NCBI RefSeq assembly: GCF_038502225.1
Contig: NC_091357.1
Location: 7,381,619-7,445,618, forward strand
Origin: Cherax quadricarinatus
Taxonomy: Eukaryota > Arthropoda > Malacostraca > Decapoda > Parastacidae
DNA length: 64,000 bases
Direction of reading: 5' to 3'
Below, one piece after another: positions 1-11,000 of this stretch. How positions within the stretch are numbered: position 1 is the first letter of the stretch; every line of letters begins with the position of its first letter. The position numbers were made by a program, and so were the translations under genes. Below the pieces are notes generated by a model. That model had not been told where the DNA came from, ran no database searches, and saw only the letters and a list, made by a program, of their open reading frames with translations.

Positions 1-62
<62 letters not shown>
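1..62. repeat. (CT)n microsatellite
   Basis: An almost pure CT dinucleotide run with two CTTT interruptions. It continues past the left edge of the window, so its full length is unknown. Confidence 0.97.
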
Positions 63-298
63 GAGACTCAACAGTTTTTGCCAGAGTGCAAAATATTTAT
101 CTAAGTTTTTCATATACCCTGGATGGTGCATCTGTTATTATACTCATCGTTAAGCGCTAAAACTGTAGGCGTCAGCACCTGGGGAATGCGAGGTTTGATT
201 CAAGGAAGGTGAAGGTAGCTCAAATTCCTTGGATCAGGAGCCGTTCACAGGTGGCCCTTTCCCCTTCCCTTCAAGTTATTTTTAAGCATGTCATGCAT

Positions 299-905
299 GC
301 TGCTCTGGTGTAACACCCACAGGTCTGGTGTAACACCCACAGGTCTGGTGTAACACCCACAGGTCTGGGGTAACATCCACAGGTCTGGGGTAACATCCAC
401 AGGTCTGGTGTAACACCCACAGGTCTGGTGTAACACCCACAGGTCTGGTGTAACACCCACAGGTCTGGGGTAACATCCACAGGTCTGGGGTAACATCCAC
501 AGGTCTGGGGTAACATCCACAAGTCTGGGGTAACACCCACAGGTCTGGGGTAACACCTACAGGTCTGGGTAACATCCACAGGTCTGGGGTAACATCCACA
601 GGTCTGGGATAACATCCACAAGTCTGGGGTAACACCCACAGGTCTGGGGTAACACCCACAGCTCTGGGGTAACACCCACAGGTCTGGGGTAACACCCACA
701 GGTCTGGGGTAACACCCACAGGTCTGGGGTAACATCCACAAGTCTGGGGTAACACCCACAGGTCTGGGGTAACATCCACAGGTCTGGGGTAACACCCACA
801 GGTCTGGGGTAACACCCACAGGTCTGGTGTAACACCCACAGGTCTGGGGTAACACCCACAGGTCTGGGGTAACACCCGCAGGTCTGGGGTAACACCCACA
901 AGTCA
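299..905. repeat. 20-bp minisatellite, about 30 copies
   Basis: A head-to-tail tandem array with unit AGGTCTGGGGTAACACCCAC. Two positions vary: GGTG/GGGG and CACCC/CATCC. GGTG variants cluster at the left edge, GGGG variants occupy the middle. One unit near 565 has lost a base. Three units make 60 bp, so all minus frames stay open and give Cys/Pro/Trp-rich pseudo-proteins with no other sign of being coding. Confidence 0.97.
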
Positions 906-1078
906 TAAATATTTATTATAACCCACTTCTCACATCCCACTCATACTCTAATCCACATTATTCTTGACTTGATGCACTTATCCCCAACCCCTTTAATCCC
1001 ACCGTAATTGATCATTTAATATTACTGCTGCCCATTTTATAGCTCTTCTTTCCACTGAAATTCTCCCACCCACTTCAA
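906..1078. other. unassigned AT-rich spacer
   Basis: Non-repetitive spacer between the 20-bp array and the fold-back module. I see no open frame or RNA motif in it. Confidence 0.5.
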
Positions 1079-1230
1079 TACACAGATAACCCGCACATAG
1101 CAGAGAGGAGTTTACGAAGAGGTTTCGGTCCTATTTGAGGAAGCCGGTGTAAGTGGTTTTGTAAATGGTACAGGTTGGACCGAAACGTCGTCGTAAGTTC
1201 TTGTCTCCTATGTGCGGGTTACTTGTGTAC
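1079..1230. mobile_element. fold-back module with hammerhead-like core (copy 1)
   Basis: The left arm (about 1080-1131) and right arm (about 1176-1229) are imperfect reverse complements of roughly 50 bp. Both contain a CCGCACATAG / CTATGTGCGG end and a TTTCGGTCC / GGACCGAAAC inner end. On the plus strand, around 1163-1187, a possible hairpin is followed by CCGAAACGTCGTC, like stem II plus the GAAAC strand of a hammerhead ribozyme; the CTGATGA strand is degraded. Hammerhead motifs are known in the terminal repeats of Penelope-like elements, which is why I put it there. The sequence after the right arm (to about 1262) matches the sequence after the copy near 34963. Confidence 0.6.
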
Positions 1231-1607
1231 TGTTCCAGTCACGGTATTGTGCCTTTCTTGTTCGTCCACCCACTTCAACTTTGTTGCGTTTAGTGCCAGG
1301 ACATTCAAGAGTCTTGTCATTCATATCATTACCAGTCAGTTGTGTCCTCTCATCCGTTCTACTCCTTCAAACATTCTAGCATCCCAACTCCAAAATTTCC
1401 TCTTTCGTTTTAGTAGCTTATAGAGGAGAAGAGGTTACTAGACTTGCTCAAGGTATTTTAGCCGCTTTTGAGACACGCATGGCTGACAGGGGCAATAAAT
1501 TTTTTTTTCAGTTTCTGGTGGATATGACAGAAATATTCAGATACAGAAATATTAAGATATTGGTAGAAGCTGAGTGTGTACACGAATACATATATATTGT
1601 ATTAGCG
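1231..1607. other. unassigned spacer
   Basis: Apart from the first ~30 bp, which match the tail of the fold-back copy near 35117, I see no recognisable repeat. An open frame of 82 codons (1175-1423) runs through the fold-back arm and has no recognisable domain, so I do not call it a gene. Confidence 0.45.
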
Positions 1608-1615
1608 CAGTGATC

Positions 1616-1702
1616 AGGCCCTGGTCCACCGGGAGGCCTAGTCGTGGCCCGGGCCGCGGGGGTGTTGATACCCGGAATACCCTCCAGGTAGACTCCAGGC
1701 AG
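1616..1702 (+). mobile_element. SINE-tail fragment (GC-rich ~70-bp module)
   Basis: Contains GGCCCGGGCCGCGGGGGTG followed by TTGATACCCGGAATACCCTCCAGGTAGACTCCAGG in diverged form. The same module ends the SINE at 34706-34945 and recurs at 60655-60727 and, inverted, near 4965-5000. The core is self-complementary around the GGGCCGCGGGGG block. Here it lacks a tRNA-like head, so it is a 5'-truncated or separately moved copy. Confidence 0.6.
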
Positions 1703-1716
1703 TGTGAACTAGGTGG

Positions 1717-1733
1717 TAATAGTAGTAGTAAAG

Positions 1734-1764
<31 letters not shown>

Positions 1765-1791
1765 GAGGAGGAGGAGGAGGAGGAGGAGGAT
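1717..1791. repeat. (AGT)n-(AGG)n compound trinucleotide repeat
   Basis: A run of AGT triplets passes directly into AGG triplets, giving a short Ser/Arg-rich open frame that is an artefact of the repeat. Confidence 0.95.
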
Positions 1792-2035
1792 ATACCTGTC
1801 ATCTTACGTGTCTATGAGACAGAAAAAACACCAGCACTTCTACCATTGTGTACAACAATTACAGGTTTCCGTTTCACACACGTTAGTCAGGACGGTAGTA
1901 CATCCCAGGTGTGTGTGTACAAATGTATACATGTGTGTACAGGTGCATGTGTAGCGCCTCTGATACATCAGTGTTCAGTAATGTATCTTAGTCCTCTCCA
2001 GTTTATATTGTTCACTCTACATTTGGTGGATGTTG

Positions 2036-2134
2036 TTTAGTACAAGTGATGTAGAGTTTTTTGTTTAGTACGAGTGACGTAGAATTTGTTTAGTACAAGT
2101 GACGTAGAATTTGTTTAGTACAAGTGACGTAGAT
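2036..2134. repeat. short tandem repeat, about 4 units of ~26 bp
   Basis: Unit core TTTGTTTAGTACAAGTGACG followed by TAGAA. The first units vary (GATG for GACG, CGAG for CAAG). Confidence 0.85.
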
Positions 2135-2267
2135 GACTGATGTGGCTGGTTGTCACCAGGATCGTGCCAGTATGTACTTGTATGTGCACTTTTAAGCACA
2201 TTCTACATTGTCATATATGACTGCGTATTTTACATGTTATCCTAATTTGTCTCCCCCGTCTTTTTCT

Positions 2268-3418
2268 CTCTCTGTCTTCCTTCCATGTACGATCTCTCAC
2301 CTGCGCTCTGTGATGATGGAGGTATCTCTGTCTTCCATGTACGATCTCTCACCTGCGCTCTGTGATGATGGAGGTATCTCTGTCTTCCATGTACGATCTC
2401 TCACCTGCGCTCAGGGATGATGGAGGTATCTCTGTCTTCCATGTACGATCTCTCACCTGCGCTCAGGGATGATGGAGGTATCTCTGTCTTTCATGTACGA
2501 TCTCTCACCTGCGCTCAGGGATGATGGAGGTATCTCTGTCTTCCATGTACGATCTCTCACCTGCGCTCTGTGATGATGGAGGTATCTCTGTCTTCCATGT
2601 ACGATCTCTCACCTGCGCTCAGGGATGATGGAGGTATCTCTGTCTTCCATGTACGATCTCTCACCTGCGCTCAGGGATGATGGAGGTATCTCTATCTCCC
2701 ATGTACGATCTCTCACCTGCGCTCAGGGATGATGGAGGTATCTCTATCTCCCATGTACGATCTCTCACCTGCGCTCTGTGATGATGGAGGTATCTCTATC
2801 TTCCATGTACGATCTCTCACCTGCGCTCTGTGATGATGGAGGTATCTCTATCTTCCATGTACGATCTCTCACCTGCGCTCTGTGATGATGGAGGTATCTC
2901 TATCTTCCATGTACGATCTCTCACCTGCGCTCTGTGATGATGGAGGTATCTCTGTCTTCCATGTACGATCTCTCACCTGCGCTCAGGGATGATGGAGGTA
3001 TCTCTGTCTTCCATGTACGATCTCTCACCTGCGCTCTGGGATGATGGAGGTATCTCTGTCTTCCATGTACGATCTCTCACCTGCGCTCAGGGATGATGGA
3101 GGTATCTCTGTCTTCCATGTACGATCTCTCACCTGCGCTCAGGGATGATGGAGGTATCTCTGTCTTCCATGTACGATCTCTCATCTGCGCTCTGTGATGA
3201 TGGAGGTATCTCTGTCTTCCATGTACGATCTCTCATCTGCGCTCTGTGATGATGGAGGTATCTCTGTCTTCCATGTACGATCTCTCACCTGCGCTCAGGG
3301 ATGATGGAGGTATCTCTGTCTTCCATGTACGATCTCTCACCTGCGCTCAGGGATGATGGAGGTATCTCTGTCTTCCATGTACGATCTCTCACCTGCGCTC
3401 TGTGATGATGGAGGTATC
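2268..3418. repeat. 52-bp minisatellite, left inverted copy, about 22 units
   Basis: Each unit holds TCTTCCATGTACGATCTCTC, then ACCTGCGCTC, then AGGGATGATGGAGGTATCTC. Variants are CAGGGATG versus CTGTGATG, and CTCTATC versus CTCTGTC. It is the reverse complement of the array at 40166-49901. The minus strand reads GCAGGTGAGAGATCG in most units, resembling a 5' splice site. Confidence 0.97.
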
Positions 3419-3573
3419 TTCATAAAAGTTACATTTGTGGGTGTATGGTAGAGGTGATGCTGAGAGATGGTAATTGTCAAGTGATAGTAACTGTAGCTCT
3501 GCTGGAAGGTTACCTTTGATGCTGTCGTAGCTGATGACCCTTTAATGGTATACTTGACCATATCCTCATTGTC
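3419..3573. repeat. conserved ~155-bp single-copy spacer of the composite satellite (left arm)
   Basis: A non-tandem segment between the 52-bp and 29-bp arrays. Its reverse complement recurs at 40010-40165 with only about two or three differences by eye (GTGGGTGTATGG versus GTGGTGTGTATGG, and GACCC versus GAACC). No domain is recognisable. A 74-codon minus frame spans it but ends inside repeats. Confidence 0.93.
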
Positions 3574-4170
3574 CTACTGAAGTCTGCCACCTCTGTCTGA
3601 CACTACTGAAGTCTGCCACCTCTGTCTGACACTACTGAAGTCTGCCACCTCTGTCTGACACTACTGAAGTCTGCCACCTCTGTCTGACACTACTGAAGTC
3701 TGCCACCTCTGTCTGACACTACTGAAGTCTGCCACGTCTGTCTGACACTACTGAAGTCTGCCACCTCTGTCTGACACTACTGAAGTCTGCCACCTCTGTC
3801 TGACACTACTGAAGTCTGCCACCGCTGTCTGACACTACTGAAGTCTGCCACCTCTGACACTACTGAAGTCTGCCACCTCTGTCTGACACTACTGAAGTCT
3901 GCCACCTCTGTCTGACACTACTGAAGTCTGCCACCTCTGTCTGACACTACTGAAGTCTGCCACCTCTGTCTGACACTACTAAAGTCTGCCACCTCTGTCT
4001 GACACTACTGAAGTCTGCCACCTGTCTCTGACACTACTGAAGTCTGCCACCTCTGTCTGACACTACTAAAGTCTGCCACCTGTGTCTGACACTACTGAAG
4101 TCTGCCACCTGTGTCTGACACTACTGAAGTCTGCCACCTCTGTCTGACACTACTGAAGTCTGCCAGCTCA
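3574..4170. repeat. 29-bp minisatellite, left inverted copy, about 20 units
   Basis: Unit core CTACTGAAGTCTGCCACCTC followed by TGTCTGACA. One shortened unit near 3850 lacks four bases. It is the reverse complement of the array at 36625-40009. Confidence 0.97.
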
Positions 4171-4270
4171 AACTGACAGATGTCAGCACTATGCAAGTAA
4201 CTCATTCTGAGTGATGGAATATGACAAGGAATCACAGCTTTTGCTACCACTGTGTAACCATCATATCGCA
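4171..4270. repeat. diverged flank of the inverted composite (left arm)
   Basis: It aligns in reverse complement with about 36490-36624: shared blocks include CTGACAGATGTCA, TGATGGAATATGA and CCACTGTGTAAC. Many mismatches and small indels separate the two, unlike the nearly identical spacer. Confidence 0.75.
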
Positions 4271-4400
4271 CAGTGTACCAACACGCTGATAACGTCTCCA
4301 GTTTTCACAAGAAAGATACTCGACTCCTCCACTTAGGAAACTCTCCAGTGAGACTAAGGATGTTTGTTGTAATAATATCAAGAGTACGAAGTCCAATACG

Positions 4401-4680
4401 GTGTCCTGTGGCCTGGTGGCAAAATCTCTCGCCTCACACGGCGAGGGTCCGGGTTCGATTGCCTGCGAGGTAGAAACATTGAGCCTTTTTCTTTAAACCG
4501 GTTGTCTAAGTTCCCCATCACTAAAATGGGTACCTGGGTGTTAGTCGACTGGTGTGGGTCGCATCCTGGGACAAAATTAACCTAATTTGCCCTAAATGCT
4601 CTACGTAACAATCGGCTTTGTATATAGTGGTATGTCATTGATGTCATCTAGGCCTGTATACCTTGTATATGTACATATAG
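4401..4680 (+). mobile_element. tRNA-derived SINE (copy 1)
   Basis: The tRNA-like head has an A-box-like GGCCTGGTGGCA near 4411 and a B box GGTTCGATTGCC near 4452, matching the RNA polymerase III promoter pattern GGTTCRANNCC. It is followed by the body AAAATGGGTACCTGGGTGTT and GTCGACTGGTGTGGGTCGCA, shared with the copy at 34706. The tail differs from that copy: it lacks the GC-rich end and runs into TGTATATAGTGG-type sequence. Confidence 0.85.
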
Positions 4681-4960
4681 AAATTAAGATATTAATATTC
4701 GTTTTGTGAGGGCGAAGATTGAAGACTTGCGTCACGATTTGTAGTAATAATGAAAGAGATGTACAACTTTCACGAGCAATAAGAGAAACAGAAGTTTGAA
4801 GTAGAGGTCAGAGAGAGAGTCTAGTCAGAGACGATGATCTTAACTCGTTCAAGTGATGCTTAGACGTGCGTATGGATGTGAATACACAATGTGTCGAACG
4901 GACTGCTTGTGACTCGTTGCTTCAGTCATGTTTTAGGGTTTTACCGACTTACTTGGAGGG
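4681..4960. other. unassigned spacer
   Basis: No repeat or motif recognised between the SINE and the next SINE-tail fragment. Confidence 0.4.
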
Positions 4961-4961
4961 T

Positions 4962-5002
4962 GTTTGGGGGTCAACGCCCCCGCGGCCCGCTCTCCCTAAT
5001 GT
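4962..5002 (-). mobile_element. SINE-tail fragment, inverted
   Basis: GGGGGTCAACGCCCCCGCGG followed by CCCGCTCTCCC is a reverse-complement version of the GC-rich module found at 34884-34940 and 60655-60727. Confidence 0.5.
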
Positions 5003-5011
5003 TTTTTTTAA

Positions 5012-8000
5012 CCAGTGGGTTGGACAAGCTGGTCACTGCCAGCACTGTGTAATACTAGGACTGGTGGTGGGCTGGAGAAGCTGGTCACTGTCACCACTGT
5101 GTAATACTATGACTGGTGGTGGGCTGGAGAAGCTGGTCACTGCCACCACTGTGTAATACTATGACTGGTGGTGGGCTGGAGAAGCTGGTCACTGCCACCA
5201 CTGTGTAATACTAGGTCTGGTGGTGGACTGGAGAAGCTGGTCACTGCCACCACTGTGTAATACTAGGACTGGTGGTGGGCTGGAGAAGCTGGTCACTGCC
5301 ACCATTGTGTAATACTATGACTGGTGGTGGGCTGGAGAAGCTGGTCACTGCCACCACTGTGTAATACTATGACTGGTGGTGGGCGGGAGAAGCTGGTCAC
5401 TGTCACCACTGTGTAATACTATGACTGGTGGTGGGCTGGAGAAGCTGGTCTCTGCCACCACTGTGTAATACTAGGACTGGTGGTGGGCTGGAGAAGCTGG
5501 TTACTGCCTGCACTGTGTAATACTGTGACTGGTGGTGGACTGGAGAAGCTGGTCACTGCTACCACTGTGTAATACTATGACTGGTGGTGGACTGGAGAAG
5601 CTGGTCACTGCCAGCACTGTAATACTGTGACTGGTGGTGGACTGGAGAAGCTGGTCACTGCCAGCACTGTAATACTGTGACTGGTGGTGGACTGGAGAAG
5701 CTGGTCACTGCCAGCACTGTAATACTGTGACTGGTGGTGGACTGGAGAAGCTGGTCACTGCCAGGACTGTAATACTGTGACTGGTGGTGGACTGGAGAAG
5801 CTGGTCACTGCCAGCACTGTGTAATACTATGACTGGTGGTGGACTGGAGAAGCTGGTCACTGCCAGCACTGTGTAATACTGTGACTGGTGGTGGACTGGA
5901 GAAGCTGGTCACTGCCAACACTGTGTAATACTGTGACTGGTGGTGGACTGGAGAAGCTGGTCACTGCCAGCACTGTGTAATACTATGACTGGTGGTGGAC
6001 TGGAGAAGCTGGTCACTGCCAGCACTGTGTAATACTGTGACTTGTGGTGGACTGGAGAAGCTGGTCACTGACAGCACTGTGTAATACTGTGACTGGTGGT
6101 GGACTGGAGAAGCTGGTCACTGCCAGCACTGTGTAATACAATGACAGGTGGTGGACTGGAGAAGCTGGTTACTGCCTGCACTGTGTAATACTGTGACTGG
6201 TGGTGGACTGGAGAAGCTGGTCACTGCTACCACTGTGTAATACTATGACTGGTGGTGGACTGGAGAAGCTGGTCACTGCCAGCACTGTAATACTGTGACT
6301 GGTGGTGGACTGGAGAAGCTGGTCACTGACAGCACTGTGTAATACTGTGACTGGTGGTGGACTGGAGAAGCTGGTCACTGCCAGCACTGTGTAATACTGT
6401 GGCTGGTGGTGGACTGGAGAAGCTGGTCACTGCCAGCACTGTAATACTGTGACTGGTGGTGGGCTGGAGAAGCTGGTCACTGCCAGCACTGTAATACTGT
6501 GACTGGTGGTGGACTGGAGAAGCTGGTCACTGCCAGCACTGTAATACTGTGACTGGTGGTGGACTGGAGAAGCTGGTCACTGCCAGCACTGTAATACTGT
6601 GACTGGTGGTGGACTGGAGAAGCTGGTCACTGCCAGCACTGTAATACTGTGACTGGTGGTGGGCTGGAGAAGCTGGTCACTGCCAGCACTGTAATACTGT
6701 GACTGGTGGTGGGCTGGAGAAGCTGGTCACTGCCAGCACTGTAATAGTGTGACTGGTGGTGGGCTGGAGAAGCTGGTCACTGCCAGCACTGTGTAATACT
6801 GTGACTGGTGGTGGGCTGGAGAAGCTGGTCACTGCCAGCACTGTAATACTGTGACTGGTGGTGGGCTGGAGAAGCTGGTCACTGCCAGCACTGTAATACT
6901 GTGGCTGGTGGTGGGCTGGAGAAGCTGGTCACTGCCAGCACTGTAATACTGTGACTCGTGGTGGGCTGGAGAAGCTGGTCACTACCAGCACTGTAATACT
7001 GTGACTGGTGGTGGGCTGGAGAAGCTGGTCACTGCCAGCACTGTAATACTGTGGCTGGTGGTGGGCTGGAGAAGCTGGTTACTGCCAGCACTGTAATACT
7101 GTGGCTGGTGGTGGGCTGGAGAAGCTGGTCACTGCCAGCACTGTAATACTGTGGCTGGTGGTGGGCTGGAGAAGCTGGTCACTGCCAGCACTGTAATACT
7201 GTGGCTGGTGGTGGGCTGGAGAAGCTGGTCACTGCCAGCACTGTAATACTGTGGCTGGTGGTGGGCTGGAGAAGCTGGTCACTGCCAGCACTGTAATACT
7301 GTGGCTGGTGGTGGGCTGGAGAAGCTGGTCACTGCCAGCACTGTAATACTGTGACTGGTGGTGGGCTGGAGAAGCTGGTCACTGCCAGCACTGTAATACT
7401 GTGGCTGGTGGTGGGCTAGAGAAGCTGGTCACTGCCAGCACTGTAATACTGTGGCTGGTGGTGGGCTAGAGAAGCTGGTCACTGCCAGCACTGTAATACT
7501 GTGGCTGGTGGTGGGCTGGAGAAGCTGGTCACTGCCAGCACTGTAGTACTGTGACTGGTGGTGGGCTGGAGAAGCTGGTCACTACCAGCACTGTAATACT
7601 GTGGCTGGTGGTGGACTGGAGAAGCTGGTCACTGCCACCACTGTAATACTGTGACTGGTGGTGGACTGGAGAAGCTGGTCACTGCCAGCACTGTGTAATA
7701 CTGTGGCTGGTGGTGGACTGGAGAAGCTGGTCACTGCCAGCACTGTAATACTGTGACTGGTGGTGGGCTGGAGAAGCTGGTCACTGCCAGCACTGCAATA
7801 CTGTGACTGGTTGTGGACTGGAGAAGCTGGTCACTGCCAGCACTGTAATACTGTGACTGGTGGTGGGCTGGAGAAGCTGGTCACTGCCAGCACTGTGTAA
7901 TACTGTGACTGGTGGTGGACTGGAGAAGCTGGTCACTGCCAGCACTGTAATACTGTGACTGGTGGTGGGCTGGAGAAGCTGGTCACTGCCAGCACTGTAA

Positions 8001-11000
8001 TACTGTGACTGGTGGTGGGCTGGAGAAGCTGGTCACTGCCAGCACTGTAATAGTGTGACTGGTGGTGGGCTGGAGAAGCTGGTCACTGCCAGCACTGTAA
8101 TACTGTGACTGGTGGTGGGCTGGAGAAGCTGGTCACTGCCAGCACTGTAATACTGTGACTGGTGGTGGGCTGGAGAAGCTGGTCACTGCCAGCACTGTAA
8201 TACTGTGACTGGTGGTGGGCTGGAGAAGCTGGTCACTGCCAGCACTGTAATACTGTGACTGGTGGTGGGCTGGAGAAGCTGGTCACTGCCAGCACTGTAA
8301 TAGTGTGACTGGTGGTGGGCTGGAGAAGCTGGTCACTGCCAGCACTGTAATACTGTGACTGGTGGTGGGCTGGAGAAGCTGGTCACTGCCAGCACTGTAA
8401 TAGTGTGACTGGTGGTGGGCTGGAGAAGCTGGTCACTGCCAGCACTGTAATAGTGTGACTGGTGGTGGGCTGGAGAAGCTGGTCACTGCCAGCACTGTAA
8501 TAGTGTGACTGGTGGTGGGCTGGAGAAGCTGGTCACTGCCAGCCAGCACTGTAATACTGTGACTGGTGGTGGGCTGGAGAAGCTGGTCACTGCCAGCACT
8601 GTAATAGTGTGACTGGTGGTGGGCTGGAGAAGCTGGTCACTGCCAGCACTGTAATAGTGTGACTGGTGGTGGGCTGGAGAAGCTGGTCACTGCCAGCACT
8701 GTAATACTGTGACTGGTGGTGGGCTGGAGAAGATGGTCACTGCCAGCACTGTAATACTGTGGCTGGTGGTGGACTGGAGAAGCTGGTCACTGCCAGCACT
8801 GTAATACTGTGGCTGGTGGTGGACTGGAGAAGCTGGTCACTGCCAGCACTGTAATACTGTGACTGGTGGTGGGCTGGAGAAGCTGGTCACTGCCAGCACT
8901 GTAATACTGTGACTGGTGGTGGGCTGGAGAAGCTGGTCACTGCCAGCACTGTAATACTGTGACTGGTGGTGGGCTGGAGAAGCTGGTCACTGCCAGCACT
9001 GTAATAGTGTGACTGGTGGTGGGCTGGAGAAGCTGGTCACTGCCAGCAGTGTAATAGTGTGACTGGTGGTGGGCTGGAGAAGCTGGTCACTGCCAGCACT
9101 GTAATACTGTGACTGGTTGTGGGCTGGAGAAGCTGGTCACTGCCAGCACTGTAATACTGTGACTGGTGGTGGGCTGGAGAAGCTGGTCACTGCCAGCACT
9201 GTAATAGTGTGACTGGTGGTGGGCTGGAGAAGCTGGTCACTGCCAGCACTGTAATACTGTGACTGGTTGTGGGCTGGAGAAGCTGGTCACTGCCAGCACT
9301 GTAATACTGTGACTGGTGGTGGGCTGGAGAAGCTGGTCACTGCCAGCACTGTAATAGTGTGACTGGTGGTGGGCTGGAGAAGCTGGTCACTGCCAGCACT
9401 GTAATACTGTGACTGGTGGTGGGCTGGAGAAGCTGGTCACTGCCAGCACTGTAATAGTGTGACTGGTGGTGGGCTGGAGAAGCTGGTCACTGCCAGCAGT
9501 GTAATAGTGTGACTGGTGGTGGGCTGGAGAAGCTGGTCACTGCCAGCACTGTAATACTGTGACTGGTGGTGGGCTTGAGAAGCTGGTCACTGCCAGCACT
9601 GTAATACTGTGACTGGTGGTGGGCTGGAGAAGCTGGTCACTGCCAGCACTGTAATACTGTGACTGGTGGTGGGCTGGAGAAGCTGGTCACTGCCAGCACT
9701 GTAATACTGTGACTGGTGGTGGGCTGGAGAAGCTGGTCACTGCCAGCACTGTAATACTGTGACTGGTGGTGGGCTGGAGAAGCTGGTCACTGCCAGCACT
9801 GTAATACTGTGACTGGTGGTGGGCTGGAGAAGCTGGTCACTGCCAGCACTGTAATACTGTGACTGGTGGTGGGCTGGAGAAGCTGGTCACTGCCAGCACT
9901 GTAATACTGTGACTGGTGGTGGGCTGGAGAAGCTGGTCACTGCCAGCACTGTAATACTGTGACTGGTGGTGGGCTGGAGAAGCTGGTCACTGCCAGCACT
10001 GTAATACTGTGACTGGTGGTGGGCTGGAGAAGCTGGTCACTGCCAGCACTGTAATACTGTGACTGGTGGTGGGCTGGAGAAGCTGGTCACTGCCAGCACT
10101 GTAATACTGTGACTGGTGGTGGGCTGGAGAAGCTGGTCACTGCCAGCACTGTAATACTGTGACTGGTGGTGGGCTGGAGAAGCTGGTCACTGCCAGCACT
10201 GTAATACTGTGACTGGTGGTGGGCTGGAGAAGCTGGTCACTGCCAGCACTGTAATACTGTGACTGGTGGTGGGCTGGAGAAGCTGGTCACTGCCAGCACT
10301 GTAATACTGTGACTGGTGGTGGGCTGGAGAAGCTGGTCACTGCCAGCACTGTAATACTGTGACTGGTGGTGGGCTGGAGAAGCTGGTCACTGCCAGCACT
10401 GTAATACTGTGACTGGTGGTGGGCTGGAGAAGCTGGTCACTGCCAGCACTGTAATACTGTGACTGGTGGTGGGCTGGAGAAGCTGGTCACTGCCAGCACT
10501 GTAATACTGTGACTGGTGGTGGGCTGGAGAAGCTGGTCACTGCCAGCACTGTAATACTGTGACTGGTGGTGGGCTGGAGAAGCTGGTCACTGCCAGCACT
10601 GTAATACTGTGACTGGTGGTGGGCTGGAGAAGCTGGTCACTGCCAGCACTGTAATACTGTGACTGGTGGTGTGCTGGAGAAGCTGGTCACTGCCAGCACT
10701 GTAATACTGTGACTGGTGGTGGGCTGGAGAAGCTGGTCACTGCCACCACTGTAATACTGTGACTGGTGGTGGGCTGGAGAAGCTGGTCACTGCCACCACT
10801 GTAATACTGTGACTGGTGGTGGGCTGGAGAAGCTGGTCACTGCCACCACTGTAATACTGTGACTGGTGGTGGGCTGGAGAAGCTGGTCACTGCCAGCACT
10901 GTAATAGTGTGACTGGTGGTGGGCTGGAGAAGCTGGTCACTGCCAGCACTGTAATACTGTGACTGGTGGTGGGCTGGAGAAGCTGGTCACTGCCAGCACT

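Noticed and set aside
271..940. Cys/Trp/Pro-rich minus frames resembling a cysteine-rich secreted repeat protein
   Set aside because: 20-bp minisatellite artefact, open in all three minus frames.
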